Shown here: one piece after another, positions 44,960-56,881 of the stretch
Layout: each line of letters starts with the position of its first letter
How positions within the stretch are numbered: the stretch's first letter is position 1
DNA from: Trametes villosa
Lineage: Eukaryota; Basidiomycota; Agaricomycetes; Polyporales; Polyporaceae
Length of the DNA stretch: 64,000 bases
Reading direction: 5' to 3'
NCBI GenBank assembly: GCA_002964805.2
Contig: PUDQ02000001.1
Coordinates: 682,001 to 746,000 of the forward strand
Made by a program: the position numbers and the translations under genes
The notes under the pieces: model-generated
Database searches by the model: none
The model's input: the letters and a program-made list of their open reading frames with translations, nothing else
Told to the model about the DNA's origin: nothing

Positions 44960-46635
44960 GCCGGCCCCTGCCCCGCCGGACGGATGGACGGACGGATGCT
45001 TGCGATGTTGCGCCCCAGCTCCAGCCTCAGCGCGCTAGAGTGTACGTCGATGTATAGATATACCTGCACCTGCGATGGCCTATTCTTGCCCACGGGCGCG
45101 TCGCTAATATACACCACAAAGCCACAGCATCCGAGAAGCAGTGAAGCAGTGAGGCCCGCATATATCGCCGCATACGAGGTTGACGCACAAGCTGCATTCA
45201 GCACAACGCCACACCGCTTCCTGGGGGCGCAGTCCTGGTCCAGCCCCGGCATGCCCGGGGTTGTACAGGCACCGTCCAGCTGACGCCAGGCGGAATCAGG
45301 GCGATGATGTCCAGGCAAGAGGCCAAGCAGCCTCATCATATATACGGTTCGCAGACCGCGTGCCTCAGCGCAGCGGCATCACGTCCGCGACCACCCCGAG
45401 GCGCGCGCACATTTCGCAGGATTGCCAGACTTGGGTGCGCCGCGGCCGTATGCACAATTGAGCAGCAGCCTGCGCCTGGGGTAGAATGAATCAGGATCTG
45501 CCAGGTACGCTGTGGGGCGATGAGCTCCCCCGCCACTGTATGCACATGGCACGTACATTCCTCGGCAGCGTGGATGTGGAAAGTGAGTCTCACGTCGCGC
45601 AGCTCGTCCTTGTCAACATTGCTGATCACTGCGTCCTCCGTACAGATGAGCCTATGTGAGGGCTTACGCTGTCCGCCCTGCACCACCGCAGCAAGAGCGT
45701 CAGAGCGCGATGCGAGGATAGCAATCGCATTCCGTACGTCAAGGTCAGCTCACGCGAACGCTACGGCATCCCGACGGCTCTCGCGCGCGTATTCGAAGTG
45801 ACGTCGCGGCCACATCCCGAGAAGGGCGGAAGAGGGGCTTCGCGATCCAGGCAGCGCCGCGCGCGGCACTGAACTCTCGAGCCCCCGCGCCTCATCGACA
45901 TCACCGGCCACACGCCCCCCGCTTCTGCACAGGCCGTATGCCCGACCCGAGGGACGAGGAGCCCCCGCGAGCCGTCGCCGGTCGAGCGTCGTCGAAGCCG
46001 CAGCTTCGCGCGAGCCTCCGACCCCGCGCGTGGGGAACCCTGCCTCGGCGCGGCAAACGCGTTCTATCGATGCTGCCGTGAGAGCGCGTCGCCGCGAGCA
46101 GCCCGCAGGGCGGCCCAGGTGACCCCTGCGCGTCGCGTAGGGGGACGGTTTTGTCGTGCTTTACCCTCTGCGATGGATTGCGGACACCGATAGCGCGCAT
46201 CCATCTGTCAATGTCGCGTTCCGATTTCAATGTGTGCCAGGCCGTGGACGTAGATACTAGACGGTTGCTATATCGCGTGCTTGGAGTGTCGTGTCTGGAC
46301 GCGTTGGCGGTACCGCGTGGGCGCCATTTGCACGGCAAGACAGGGGCGACTCACAGGTTGCATAACATGGCATACGACGATCTCTCGGGCACGTCCAGGA
46401 CGACGAGGGGTGAAGCAGAAACGCACATCCACAGCAATGTACAGCCACTTTACGTGAGGGGGGATATATGTACATTGGGAGAAGCAGGAGAAGATCGTCA
46501 GAGGGCAGCAGATGGCCCCCAGAAACGGAGCCCGAAGACGTAATAACCCGCGGAAGAGGAAGAGGAGACGTGGTATCATAAAAGGAGGTAAGTAGGTGAA
46601 GAGATGGGTCAGTTCTATATAGTCCTGAATGTGCC
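44960..46635. other. Intergenic 1.7 kb between PMP24 and Ras-family gene
   Basis: No supported gene. On the minus strand 45336-45730 reads open and has coding-like composition (for example DELRDVRLTFHIHAAEECTC), but I could not find a start or a clear splice model. The Ras-family 3' UTR occupies the right end. Confidence 0.4.
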
Positions 46636-47507
46636 CTACATGATAATACACTTGCGCTTCTTCTCCTTCTCCGGTGACCGTACGGGACCTTGTACACCTT
46701 GTTCCTGCTGTTTCGTCGATCGTAGCAGCCGGACGAGGTTCATGAAGAGGCGTTCCACGTTGTGCGCCGTTTTTGCTGATGTCTCTAGGAACTCGCAGCC
46801 GAACTGCCGCGCCAGCGCCGCACCCTCCTCTCTCGACACCTCCCGCTCGAACTGTTTGTCGCATTTGTTGCCAACAAGCATGAAGACCGGCTTCTGTCGC
46901 TTGACCTTCAGCATGGCCTGCCGGAAGACGTCGAGGCGCTCGAACGTCGCCCGGGACGCGATGGAGTAGACCAGGATAAAGCCCTGGCCTTCCCTGTGGC
47001 AATATTCGTATCCAAACGCGGTTAGAGAGTATACCAGGAGCTTACCTGACCCATTGATCACGAAGCGTCGCGTACTCCTCTAGAGTGACACATGATATGA
47101 TGAGCGACGGTCGGCAGACGGGCACGAAGCTACGCACCTTGGCCTGCCGTATCGATCACCTCCACGAAACACATGCGATTGTCGACTACGAGTTGCTTGC
47201 GGTATGCGTCTTCTATCGTGGGGTCGTAAGTCTGGCGCGGCGTTAGCATCTCCTGACGTAAGGTTCAATATCCGGGGGAAGCGCACCTCTGTGGGAGACC
47301 GCCGAGACGAGGAATGGTCTTGAGAACACGGCCGAGGAACGGAGGCGTCAGGACGTACCAACAAAGCAATTGAGCGTAAACTGGGGGCAGAAGTTTAGGC
47401 TCGGCGCGCAGAGGGGCGGGAGAGGGGCGGTGGGCACTCACTTGTACAGCCAGTGCAGTCTTTCCTACACCGCCATCACCCAGAACGGCTACTCTCCAGC
47501 TATCCAT
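46636..47507 (-). CDS. Ras-family small GTPase with CaaX end; contains a 2-nt exon
   Basis: Membrane-anchored GTP switch. Six exons give 191 aa: 47507-47442, 47380-47359 (22 nt), 47288-47287 (2 nt), 47231-47138, 47079-47046, 46993-46636. With this model the residues fall exactly on Ras numbering: P-loop GDGGVGKT at 10-17, Phe28, Tyr32, Thr35 (switch I YDPTIED), DTAGQ at 57-61, then NKCDK and ETSAK. The end is polybasic KEKKRK followed by CIIM, a prenylation box. The P-loop has Thr17 in place of Ser and Asp11 after the first Gly. It lies between Ras and Rap/Rsr1 in character; which subfamily it belongs to needs a tree. Likely roles are polarity, mating or cAMP signalling, by analogy. Exons 2 and 3 are discussed in findings. 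Confidence 0.93.
47287..47288 (-). other. 2-nt exon (AG) of the Ras-family gene
   Basis: Minus strand: intron 47358-47289 (GTACGT...CCCACAG), exon AG, intron 47286-47232 (GTGCGC...GCTAAC...GCCAG). It completes the Glu30 codon: G from exon 2 plus AG. Without it the frame breaks before switch I. Confidence 0.75.
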
Positions 47508-50500
47508 GACTGCTGGCAGGAGGGGTCAACATCGACTGGGCGCGTCCGTGGCGGGTGCGGGCGGGCTTACGGACCTCAAAGTTGCGGAAGGGAGCGTGTA
47601 GAATGTGCAGATCTGGGGGGATGGTGAGTCGGCTGCGGGGCAGACAATAAGAGGAGACGTGCCTCAAGCGTGAAGGTTGGAAGGAGGAGAGGGGTCGTGA
47701 AGACTTGGTCGTGGACGGGGATGGCTGGCGGGGCGGAAAGATAAAAAACGGAGTGTGAACGTCGTGCAAGTTCGTGCAAGGTCGTAAAGAAAAGGCCGGG
47801 GCGGGAGCCTTGACGGAGACGGGGCAGTGGTGGACGTAGGCAGAGAAGGGCGTACAGAATTCGTCCTCACGCGCGCTCGACCGCCCCGCTATTTCTACTC
47901 AATCACAAACACCGCCAACCAATCCCCCTTTTCCGCCCCAACCGCCCCCCAATCCGGCCACTTCCCGCCCACTTTCGCCCCCGCCTGCCTCTTTCGGCCG
48001 GTGCACCCCGGAAAGCGCGTCGCGGGCTTCCTATTTGTCCCGGCCTTCTGGCTTTATGGGCGGTCTTCTCTCCTCAGGCTTCTGCCCCCCTGCTCCCACA
48101 CCTTCTTTGCGCCGGGACGCCTCCGCTGGGCTCAGCCTCCCCGGGCCCCTGCAGGCCTGCCAGACGCCGCGACGCCGTCCGCGCGGCGGTGAGGCACACC
48201 TCTGCGCCCAGATGAGCAGATGAGGCACCGGCCATCGCCGACTCCCCGGCCACGAACCACCCGCATCAGCACGGCCGCTGCAGCCACAGCTCTCTCTCCA
48301 GACTCAGGCACCCCCACTTCCTCCTTCTCAATCGCATCCATCCATACGCACTCGCCTCGCTGTCCTTGCCTGGGCCGCCGCGGCCGTATCTCCATATGCT
48401 CCACCGAGCCCGCTAATCCGACAACGTTGCAGGCCCCGTGCCCTCTCTCCTCCCCGTCCTCGCCGGCGATATCCACCCACAAAAGTATCCGCTGTACCTC
48501 CCTCCCGCTCAGCCTCCCCGGATTCCGCCAGCCCAGGCCTCGCACCCTCCTTCTCAAGCAGCCTCGCTTCGGTCATCACAAGAGCCACTGCAGCCGCGAA
48601 CCGCGTGTGATAGACCCCGATTGCCTTCCCACTGCACACGATCCCTGTACGTAACGCCCCAGGAGCCCTCTGCCTCCTCGTCTCCCCAGTCTCATGCCAG
48701 TTCATCGGTCTGAGCTCCCGGCGTTTGTGCGGTAACCATCAGCAGCGAGCTGAACACAGCGCCATACTTGGTCTAATGGATACTTGCTTTCTCTCGTTCG
48801 CACGGCTCTCCTGCGCTGCGGGAAACATATGACCTCCACGCAGTAACCCCAGGATACTGATCTGCCGTTTACCGGGGCGCCGATGCACGGGATGCCCTAA
48901 GGCCGCGAATGCAGAAATAGCACCGGTCGTTCCTGGCTGCCGTCCATAGGTCATCAGATAATTGGTATCTTGTTTGAACACCGCCGTTAATGTGCACCTT
49001 TGTCAAGTCCATCATGTCCCCTCCAACGCCGACGACATCGTGCGCCCTGCTGCATGGTCCCCAAGCACGCAACATCGCAGCCTCGCTTGCCGCGAGCACT
49101 CGCAATCAGCGAGGCTCCGAACCGTCAAGCCGACGTCGGGAACTGTCGGTGCCCAGTTTAGCCCACACACCGGGGTGACGCAACGCTTCCAGATTGCGTA
49201 CGTGAGCGTGCGTAGGCGTTGCGGACGCCGCCGCCCTGACTCTCCTGAGCGGCATCGAATCAGCCCGAAATTCGCACCGCGAGGCCGATCGCGTCCTCCA
49301 AGTTCCGACGTTGCTCAACAATTGTCAATTGCGGTCGTTTTGGACAGGAATGCTACGCGGAGCCCTCCGGACTCCGAAGCCTGACAGCCTTTGGAGGTCC
49401 GCGAGCCCATTCCGCCTGTCAGCGACGCCTCGTCAAAGCCGCCACCCGCCTTTTCAATTCGAGTCCGTCGACCTATCGCGCTTTCCGACTGCGACGCTGG
49501 CGAGATACCCCGGGCGTCCCACAAACGAGGGCGATACGTGGAGGCGCGCCGAACGGCGGACACACCTCACTTGAGCCTTCACACACGGCGCGCCGGGCAT
49601 GGTACGGTACGAGCGCACCGTCTCCCAAGGCGAGCGCATCGCGACCGACGAAGAGGAAAGTGCAGATTTATGTAAGGCGGAGCCGGGCACGCTGCAGCGT
49701 CAGCGGGCATGCCTCGAGCACGCCGCGCTGCACACGATTCGCCAGCGGGCGCCGCCTCGGGCCGAGCGCACGCCTGCCCTGCACCCCATCGCGGCGCCGC
49801 GGAAGGCGGCGGTTGTCTGAGGAAGCCTTCGAGCCCTGCAGGCGAGGCCGCGCGAGCGCCCACTTCATTAAAAGACCAGATCCCCCAGTCCGATAGAGGT
49901 GCGTCACTACAAACGCCGAGCGCGTCCTTCCGGACCCATCGGGGAAAACGAAGCCGCAGAAGGGCGCGAGCTACGATAGCATGACCGCCGAGCACACCCA
50001 ACCTGCTCGATCGTAGCCGCAGCGCACGGCCAGGCCACGGTGAGCACTCGATGAGGCCGACTCGGGAGCAGCAGTCTCACTGAGACGTACGTTTGCAGGT
50101 GGCGCGGCGTCCCACGTCCTGAGGCCTGAGGCCCGATGCGGTTCGCCGTTTGCCGGCGATACCCTGGGTTGTGTGCGAGTGTGAACCAGGCGGCGGCGTG
50201 GACGAGAACGCGACACCCCCAACTCTACGCTTTCGGCATCTGTTCTGCTCCCAACCACCATGAGCCCCCTCTGCGGGCGCACACGGGCGACCGTCCCTAT
50301 GACCCAAGTAGCCGGCTGGCCCGGCTCTCCGCCCCAGCGTACGCCTCGCTGTATTTGGTGCGCACTCCAATGCACTCGTGATCGCCCCCGTATGTTGTAC
50401 ACGCCATTCACGTACGATCTTCAGCGATTCTCTGCCCCCGAGTGTGGTGCGGAGGGCGGCTCGCCTCCCGGGGGTCCACCCGGGGCTGCCCATGCGTGTG

Positions 50501-53500
50501 AGGGCCGGGTCGGGGCTTTTCGAGACAGCCTTCCGCGCACCCTTCTCTCGGATGCGCGACGATACCGCCTAGAAAGGCGAAATCCACCCACGTCGCGCAT
50601 ATCACCCTCAATATCCTTGAACTGTGGCGGTGCTTTCGAATGTAGCCGAGGAGGTTGATCCAGTCCTCCCTCTGTGCTGCGCATACATGTACTGACGAGG
50701 ATGCAGGTCTTCACCGTCCGACGGAGTCATGCTCTCGAAGAGGAAGATATACGAAGCACGCTCCGCGCGCGGTGAAGCGCAGCACGCCGCTCTACGAGTA
50801 ATCGTATTGCCGAGAACACGTATTCCGCCCATGTCGAAGCGCCGATGCACGCAAGTGACCCCCACGATGCTTGTCCCGGTGCTTCACGGGTCCATGGAAT
50901 GTTCCCAGCAGGCCTCAACACAGCCCGGGGCGGCGATGCCCACTCGATAACAGGAGCACCCGGGGACCGTGAGCCTCGAGCGCACGGCGCACTGCGTTCT
51001 CCCTCCCCCCGTGCCCCCTCCTCGCGCAAGTGCCGCTCGCTCGGGCGCACTCGGCAGCTTTACCCGCGCCGCGCGTATATCCGGATGGCGAGGACGCGCC
51101 CACATGTGCATGCCCCTATGTGGGGGAGCCAATCTAGCTCCCGCACGCGGCCGCTTCGCAGCAGGTCATGCTCAACGGCTCCTCGCGAGAGGCCTCTAGA
51201 ACGCCGCGCGCGCGCGCGCCGTCCTGCGTTCTTCGTTCTGGAGAGACTCGACTGGCACCGCCATAAGGTTATGGGGTACGGGCGCGGACCGAAGCCCCTC
51301 CGCTCCCCACAGCCCTGCGCGGGATCCCATTCATCTGCGGTGAGAGAGTGCGCGCTGCCTCTGTACTTTCTGGGACGATCCGGACTGATGTGCGATTTTG
51401 CAGGTTTGCGCCCGGACGCGGAGAACGCGAGTGTGCTGTAATGGCCGCTTCTTTATCCTCGGGCACGCGATCCCTCCGATCGGGCGTACGCGACGCTCCT
51501 CGTCCACTCGGCTGCACACACGACGCCTCGCCGTAATAATTGGACCTCTCCGCGGAAAGCACCGAGTGCTCCCCGTAACGTCGTGCTCGTCCCGCTCTCT
51601 ATCGTCGCAGACGATCCCCGTCCTCGCTCCCCGCGCCATCCTCGCCGCGCTCCGCTTATCGTTCTCACGCTACCGGCTGGTGAGTAGATGATCCACAAGC
51701 GAGCCACAACGATGCACGCTACGGGCCTTGGCGAGTGCTTCTGCAGGCACCGTTCGCGCTAGAATTCCATGCACCCGGCACGGTGATGGCGGGCGGCGCG
51801 TGCGGAGGGCGTGCACGGTGGGTGCAGTGCTGCTCTCGCCCGCCACGTCCTCGACGCTCCTCGGAGTTGCTGCCCTCCGTGTCCGTCTGTATCAGCGCGC
51901 ATTTATGGAGCATGTGGGCTCTTTCAGTGAATGTTGATGTCGCTTCGGCCTTCACTGCGTGCTGTTTGATTTTTGGGCGGTACGGGATCCGGCTTCCATC
52001 CGACGCTGACCCGGGGATATTCTAGGCATTCGTCTCGCTCGAAAAGATAGGCCAGTCCAAGGCGCGGCCTCGTGTCGCATTCTCCGCTCGGAGGCCAGTT
52101 GGAGCGGACCATTTGGCGGGAGGTGCGTCTCCATTAAGCGACGCCGTTAATTTTCGTCAATTTTCATTATCGCAGTGCACTAACCATGGCAGGTCCGGTA
52201 TCTCATCGTCGCGCCAGCCGCGTACCTGCGCTCCTGCAACTCGCAAGAACTCATCATAGGGCGCCACGCCAGGGCGCGATCCTTGCCGTCAGCGCACTGA
52301 CACCCACGACCTCGCTGCGCGCGCCCTTACCGAGCAGCTTCGCCGCAGATGATGTCCGGCCGTCCGTTGATGGCCCGCGTATGTCGTCCATTCGGCGTCC
52401 AGCCCCCTGCCCAGCGCCCCTCTCCCCGTGCTTCCGCACCAATCCTTACGGCAGGCTTCGCAGGACCGCCCACGAGCACCTCCAGTCGGAGTTGAATAGT
52501 CGCGCTTGTCCTCGTATGGACATCGCAGTGGGGCGTCCGCGTCTGCGCCTGCGCTGCCGCCTTCCCTCCCCCCTCCGCGGGGGCCGTGCATCCCAGTTTG
52601 GTGCTGGCGTCCGCGCTACGCGTCGCGCAGGACAATGGCATGGGAAGGGCGCGAGCTAGTTTCCGCATGCCCCAGCGGAATAGCCGCTTCCGAGCGATCT
52701 ACGGTCGGTGGGTCCTTTTGCGCCTTTTTGCGCAATACAAGGACTTGCGACGCCCGTCGCTCGTCTATCTCGTGCCGCGCAAGGAGGCGCACACACGAGG
52801 GGACACGACTAGCAGCCCAGATGCCCCCGCGAGCCGGTAAATATCTTACGCCCCTTTATCCGTGCTCTTTGTCAGGCGTCCCCTTCTCACGACCTTCTCA
52901 GCCCGCTGCCAGTGCCCATACCACGCCGCATGTCAGCCTGATATGCAGCCTTCCACCGGCGTTCGTCAACAACACGACTGATTGCAGGGCAGATGGACAC
53001 TAAGCCTGTTCGTTTAATTTTCCGACACAACAATTAGTTTGACGGCATCTGACATGAGCCTGTGACCTTTAGCCACAATTGCGGATATGAGCGCTCTGCG
53101 CGCGACAGGACGAGCTCTCCCCCCGAGCCGCACCGAAACGCCTGCCCCCGGAAGCGGGTGCTCTGCACCCACCCTCGAGGCGTGCGGCCCTTCGCTGTTG
53201 AAGCCTCAGGGACGCCGTGCAACGCCACGTCCAGGCGCGGCCCGCACCGGACGGGTGGTAAGTCAATTATGCGGCACGCCCGTGTGCCGTTGCTCGGATG
53301 CGCATGCGCACACCCATCCTGATGGATCCTGGCCAGGCACTGAGTCTGCGGCCTGGAACTTGAGGCACTCGCGTCCCGCGCAGAGTCAACGTTGACATCA
53401 GGCCCAGTGCGCGCGGAGGCATTTGCTCTGCTCTTCCGAGCCCGGTGGTTGTCGCACCGGGGCGGCTCCGGCGGGGTGCCTGTGAAGTGACGTTCCGACG

Positions 53501-56500
53501 CGGGCCCGACGGTGGCTTCTTCGGAGGCGGCGGGCTGTGCGGGGTGCTTCCTGGCGGTGGGCTGGCAGGCGAACGATGGATCAGGCGGTGAGTGTGAGTG
53601 TTTATAGGCTATCTGGTTCACTCACGATTTTTCCAAGTTGATAACCTTCCACGATCGTGCTTTACAGCGGGTGAAGTGCAGGTGCACACGCCATGGGTGT
53701 TTTGGGAGCGATCAGCCTTCAGATTCAAGTCTCGGCTTCTGGACGACCGGGCCCGCTTTCCGCACAGACACCGTCGCCAGTCAAAACGTTGAATCCGTAC
53801 GGCTATCTGGACCCATCTTCTACTTCCGATAGGTCAACATCCAACGTATCGGTTGCCAACTGAGTCCGTATGAAACCTCCTTTCATTGCGTGGCCTATAG
53901 TACTAATAAAAGCCGCTCAAGAGATCGGTGGGCATGCGGTACAAAACCTTGAACTCAAACCATCTGTGCAGATCCTCATATGAGGCCGTGGGGTCCGGGG
54001 CAAGTATCGGATCGGACCGTCAATGTCACCATCACGCTACCCTCTCTCGCCGCTGCAAGCTCTCGCGCCATGAACCCCCATGTAGCCGTTATGGTATCCC
54101 AGAAGTCGGCCCACATCCACCTACAAATATGAATAATCGAGGGCGACGGAATCCAGACCTTTGCGCACGCTATACATCCCTCCCGCCGGGCCCGCCGAGG
54201 CGGAGACTTTCCTGCATCCGCGCTCAGGATTGAGCGTCGCCCATCGACCGACGCGTCCCGGGACCAGCATCAACGCACCGACTCGAGGGCGTGGCGTTCA
54301 TCTAGCGCTATCGGATTTTACGAATAGCCTGAGGAGTGCAAAACCTCGCAGCATGATGCCCACTCGATACTGCGGCATTCCCGTCGTACCTGGTCCAGGT
54401 CCTTACCCTGTCCTCTCCTCTCCGCCTGCGTCACCTCATCCAGCCGTCGTCCCAGTGACAGGCCCCGCTTGCCGATACGCCCCCGCGCAGCTTTGGGTGC
54501 CTGTACGGCCGTGATCGACGCCCACGACTCAACTCGACGCTCAGCGCTCCGGGTGACGAAACGCCACTTGTACCGCAGCCCAAGATCCCAAGATTAGCTC
54601 TCTAGGCTCGCCCTGAGGTCTCCGAAGGAGTGATCGGACACACACCCTCGCGCGCGGGAGAACGAGTGCGTCCGGCCACCACCTTCTCCTGTCAAATCGC
54701 CTACCGTAAGGATTGTCGTACGTTAGTCCTCCGGGTCGAAGCCGTTGTCCCCTCAACGTTCAACTTGTTCGTTCGTCTGGCCGTACCGTCGCGCCTCGCT
54801 CGTGGCGTCAGGCTGCCTCTGCCGCGTACAACGCCGCACTCCACCACCACGCGGCCGGACGTCGCGCCCTGCGCTCAACGCCACGACTACGACACTTCCA
54901 GCCCGATACGCTCCCACGCTGGCGAAGCTCCCGGTCGTTCCAACAACCTTCAGTAAGGCGCATACATGCTTCCAGCCCGGCCGTTGCACAGTTCAGGCAC
55001 TGGCGACTGCAGCGCATCCTGCGCGTACAGGTACGCTCCCCGCGGTGTCCCTGACGACGATCTCGCAGTGGAGGAGCGTCACAGTGCTGGAACGCCCGCT
55101 GAACCTATACCTGTGTTTAGCATTAGCACTCGCAGCGACTGCGCTTGCGCATTGTCGAGCAAACGCAGGCGCTCGACGCGACCGCGATCATCCCTGGTGC
55201 GCCACACGGCCGGCCGCGCGCAACGAAGGCAGGGCAAGGGCAGGACGCGCCGTCGATGCATGCGCGCGCATACATTGTGCGATGCGCTGACCGTCCTCTG
55301 CGGGACGCCGGACTGCCGTGCGCTATGTCCACTGGCTGTGCGCTGCGTGCAGCAATAGCGGCCAGCGGGTGGTGCCCTTGAACCCATATGGTGAGTGCCT
55401 CTTCGACGCTTCGCGACGTGCATGCCAAGGGAACTCTGCGCATGGATGCTGCACGCAGCATACGGTCTCGGAGAGTATTCGGCAGAGACAGCGTGTGCGA
55501 CTTGGGCTTCGCCGGCGGAGGCTGTTGACTTGGGGCTGCACTGGTGCTGCTACAAACGCGTTTGCGCCGGCCGCGCGCTGAGCGCTGAGTAGTAGCATCA
55601 ACCGCCAGTGCCATCGGTTGGGTTGAGGCGTCTGCGCCATATGTAGGATATCACGGTTAGCTCCAATGACAGCGCCGACGTCTCCGTCGCTAGCTGCATC
55701 GCGAAGGTTTGCCGCCATATGTTTGGCCACCCTATGCGCGGTTGCATGTACCATGGTCTGGTTCCAGCGACCGCGCACATTCATTACCAATGATTTACCA
55801 GCCAAACGGCTCCTCTGAATGCTGAACGTTTGAACATCGAAACCTTGTGTCGGACGAATGCTAGACTGCTACGCACCATTGCGCGATGAGACCAGCGGTA
55901 CGCACGCTCGCGCCCACAACGGTTCGGGATCGACACCTGAAACATGATACCCCTACTCGGCGCCAGGATCGTGACACGCAGTCGGGGATCCGCACGAAGT
56001 CTGCCATCGCGGTGGAAACGGAAGGCGGGGCTGGATTGGCGTGCTACAACAACACATCAAAGCCTAAGTACGGCGATTAAGGGCACGGTGGGGGAATGTA
56101 CTGTGAATAAGATAGTGGGCCCACGACGTCCGCGAACCCGAGAACGCGCCACCCTGAGCAGGTAAGAGAAGGGGGAGGGCGGCATGCGTGCACGGAAGGG
56201 GTTCGAGGGGGAGGGGGACTAAAAGGGGTGGAAGCGGGGTTTTCTACTCTACATTCGTGTCTAGAAGCCCGCTGCGCGATGCCTGTCTTGGGGGACGGCC
56301 GGCGCGGTCGGTGGTAATAATGCAACAGGGCGCACGAAAGCCCTGGGGTATGGACAGGTCGCGACTGTGCACGACGAGGAGAGACTGCTGCGCGCACCGG
56401 TCAGCAACTAGAGATGGGCGCAAAGACGAACTAAACACACACCTCTATACATCTTCCAAGTAAACCCGGGACCCGCACAACGAGGAGAGAGAAAGGGAAA

Positions 56501-56541
56501 CGGTCGGGCCTGCCAGCGGCGGGGGGAGCCGCGGCGGGGGC
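47508..56541. other. 9-kb gene-poor stretch
   Basis: The first few hundred bases upstream of the Ras-family start are CT-rich on the minus strand and act as its promoter. From about 48.2 to 56.5 kb no frame shows fungal codon bias or a recognisable domain on either strand. A short (CG)n tract lies at about 51207-51222. I see no terminal repeats, transposase or reverse transcriptase motif, tRNA or 5S rRNA. It may be decayed transposon DNA or a long regulatory or non-coding region. Confidence 0.5.
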
Positions 56542-56881
56542 CTAGTCCTGCCGGCTGAGCTCGGCCTGGGTGAGGTTGAGGACGAACGCGCCCTTGAAGT
56601 TTGCCGGGGGCTCGATCATCTTCACGGGCTTGCGTGCTGACGACTGCGGGGTGCTGCTCGCGATGGAGGGGAAGGGGCGGAGCGGGCGCGAGGTCGGGAA
56701 GGAGTGCTGGCGGGAGGGCACGGGCCGTGGCTGGGCGGCCGCGGCGAGCGGTGACGATACGCGCGGGCGGGTCGCGGACGGGTTGAAGGGCGAGGGCATG
56801 GTGGCAGCGACAGTCATGACAGCTGCACAGAGGTTAGAAAACGCGTTCGGTCGTGTCGGGGCGCGTCGGGCACTCACTCAT
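56542..56881 (-). CDS. Small orphan protein (94 aa)
   Basis: Two exons: 56881-56878 (ATGA only) and 56822-56542, separated by a 55-bp GTGAGT...TGCAG intron. The protein reads MTVMTVAATMPSPFNPSATR, has a Pro/Ser-rich middle, and ends with a more structured-looking segment VKMIEPPANFKGAFVLNLTQ followed by AELSRQD. A TATA box lies on the same strand at 57050-57044. Start exon, intron, TATA and C-ending codons support expression. I recognise no family. If the intron is retained, translation from the first ATG continues in another frame and stops early. Confidence 0.5.
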
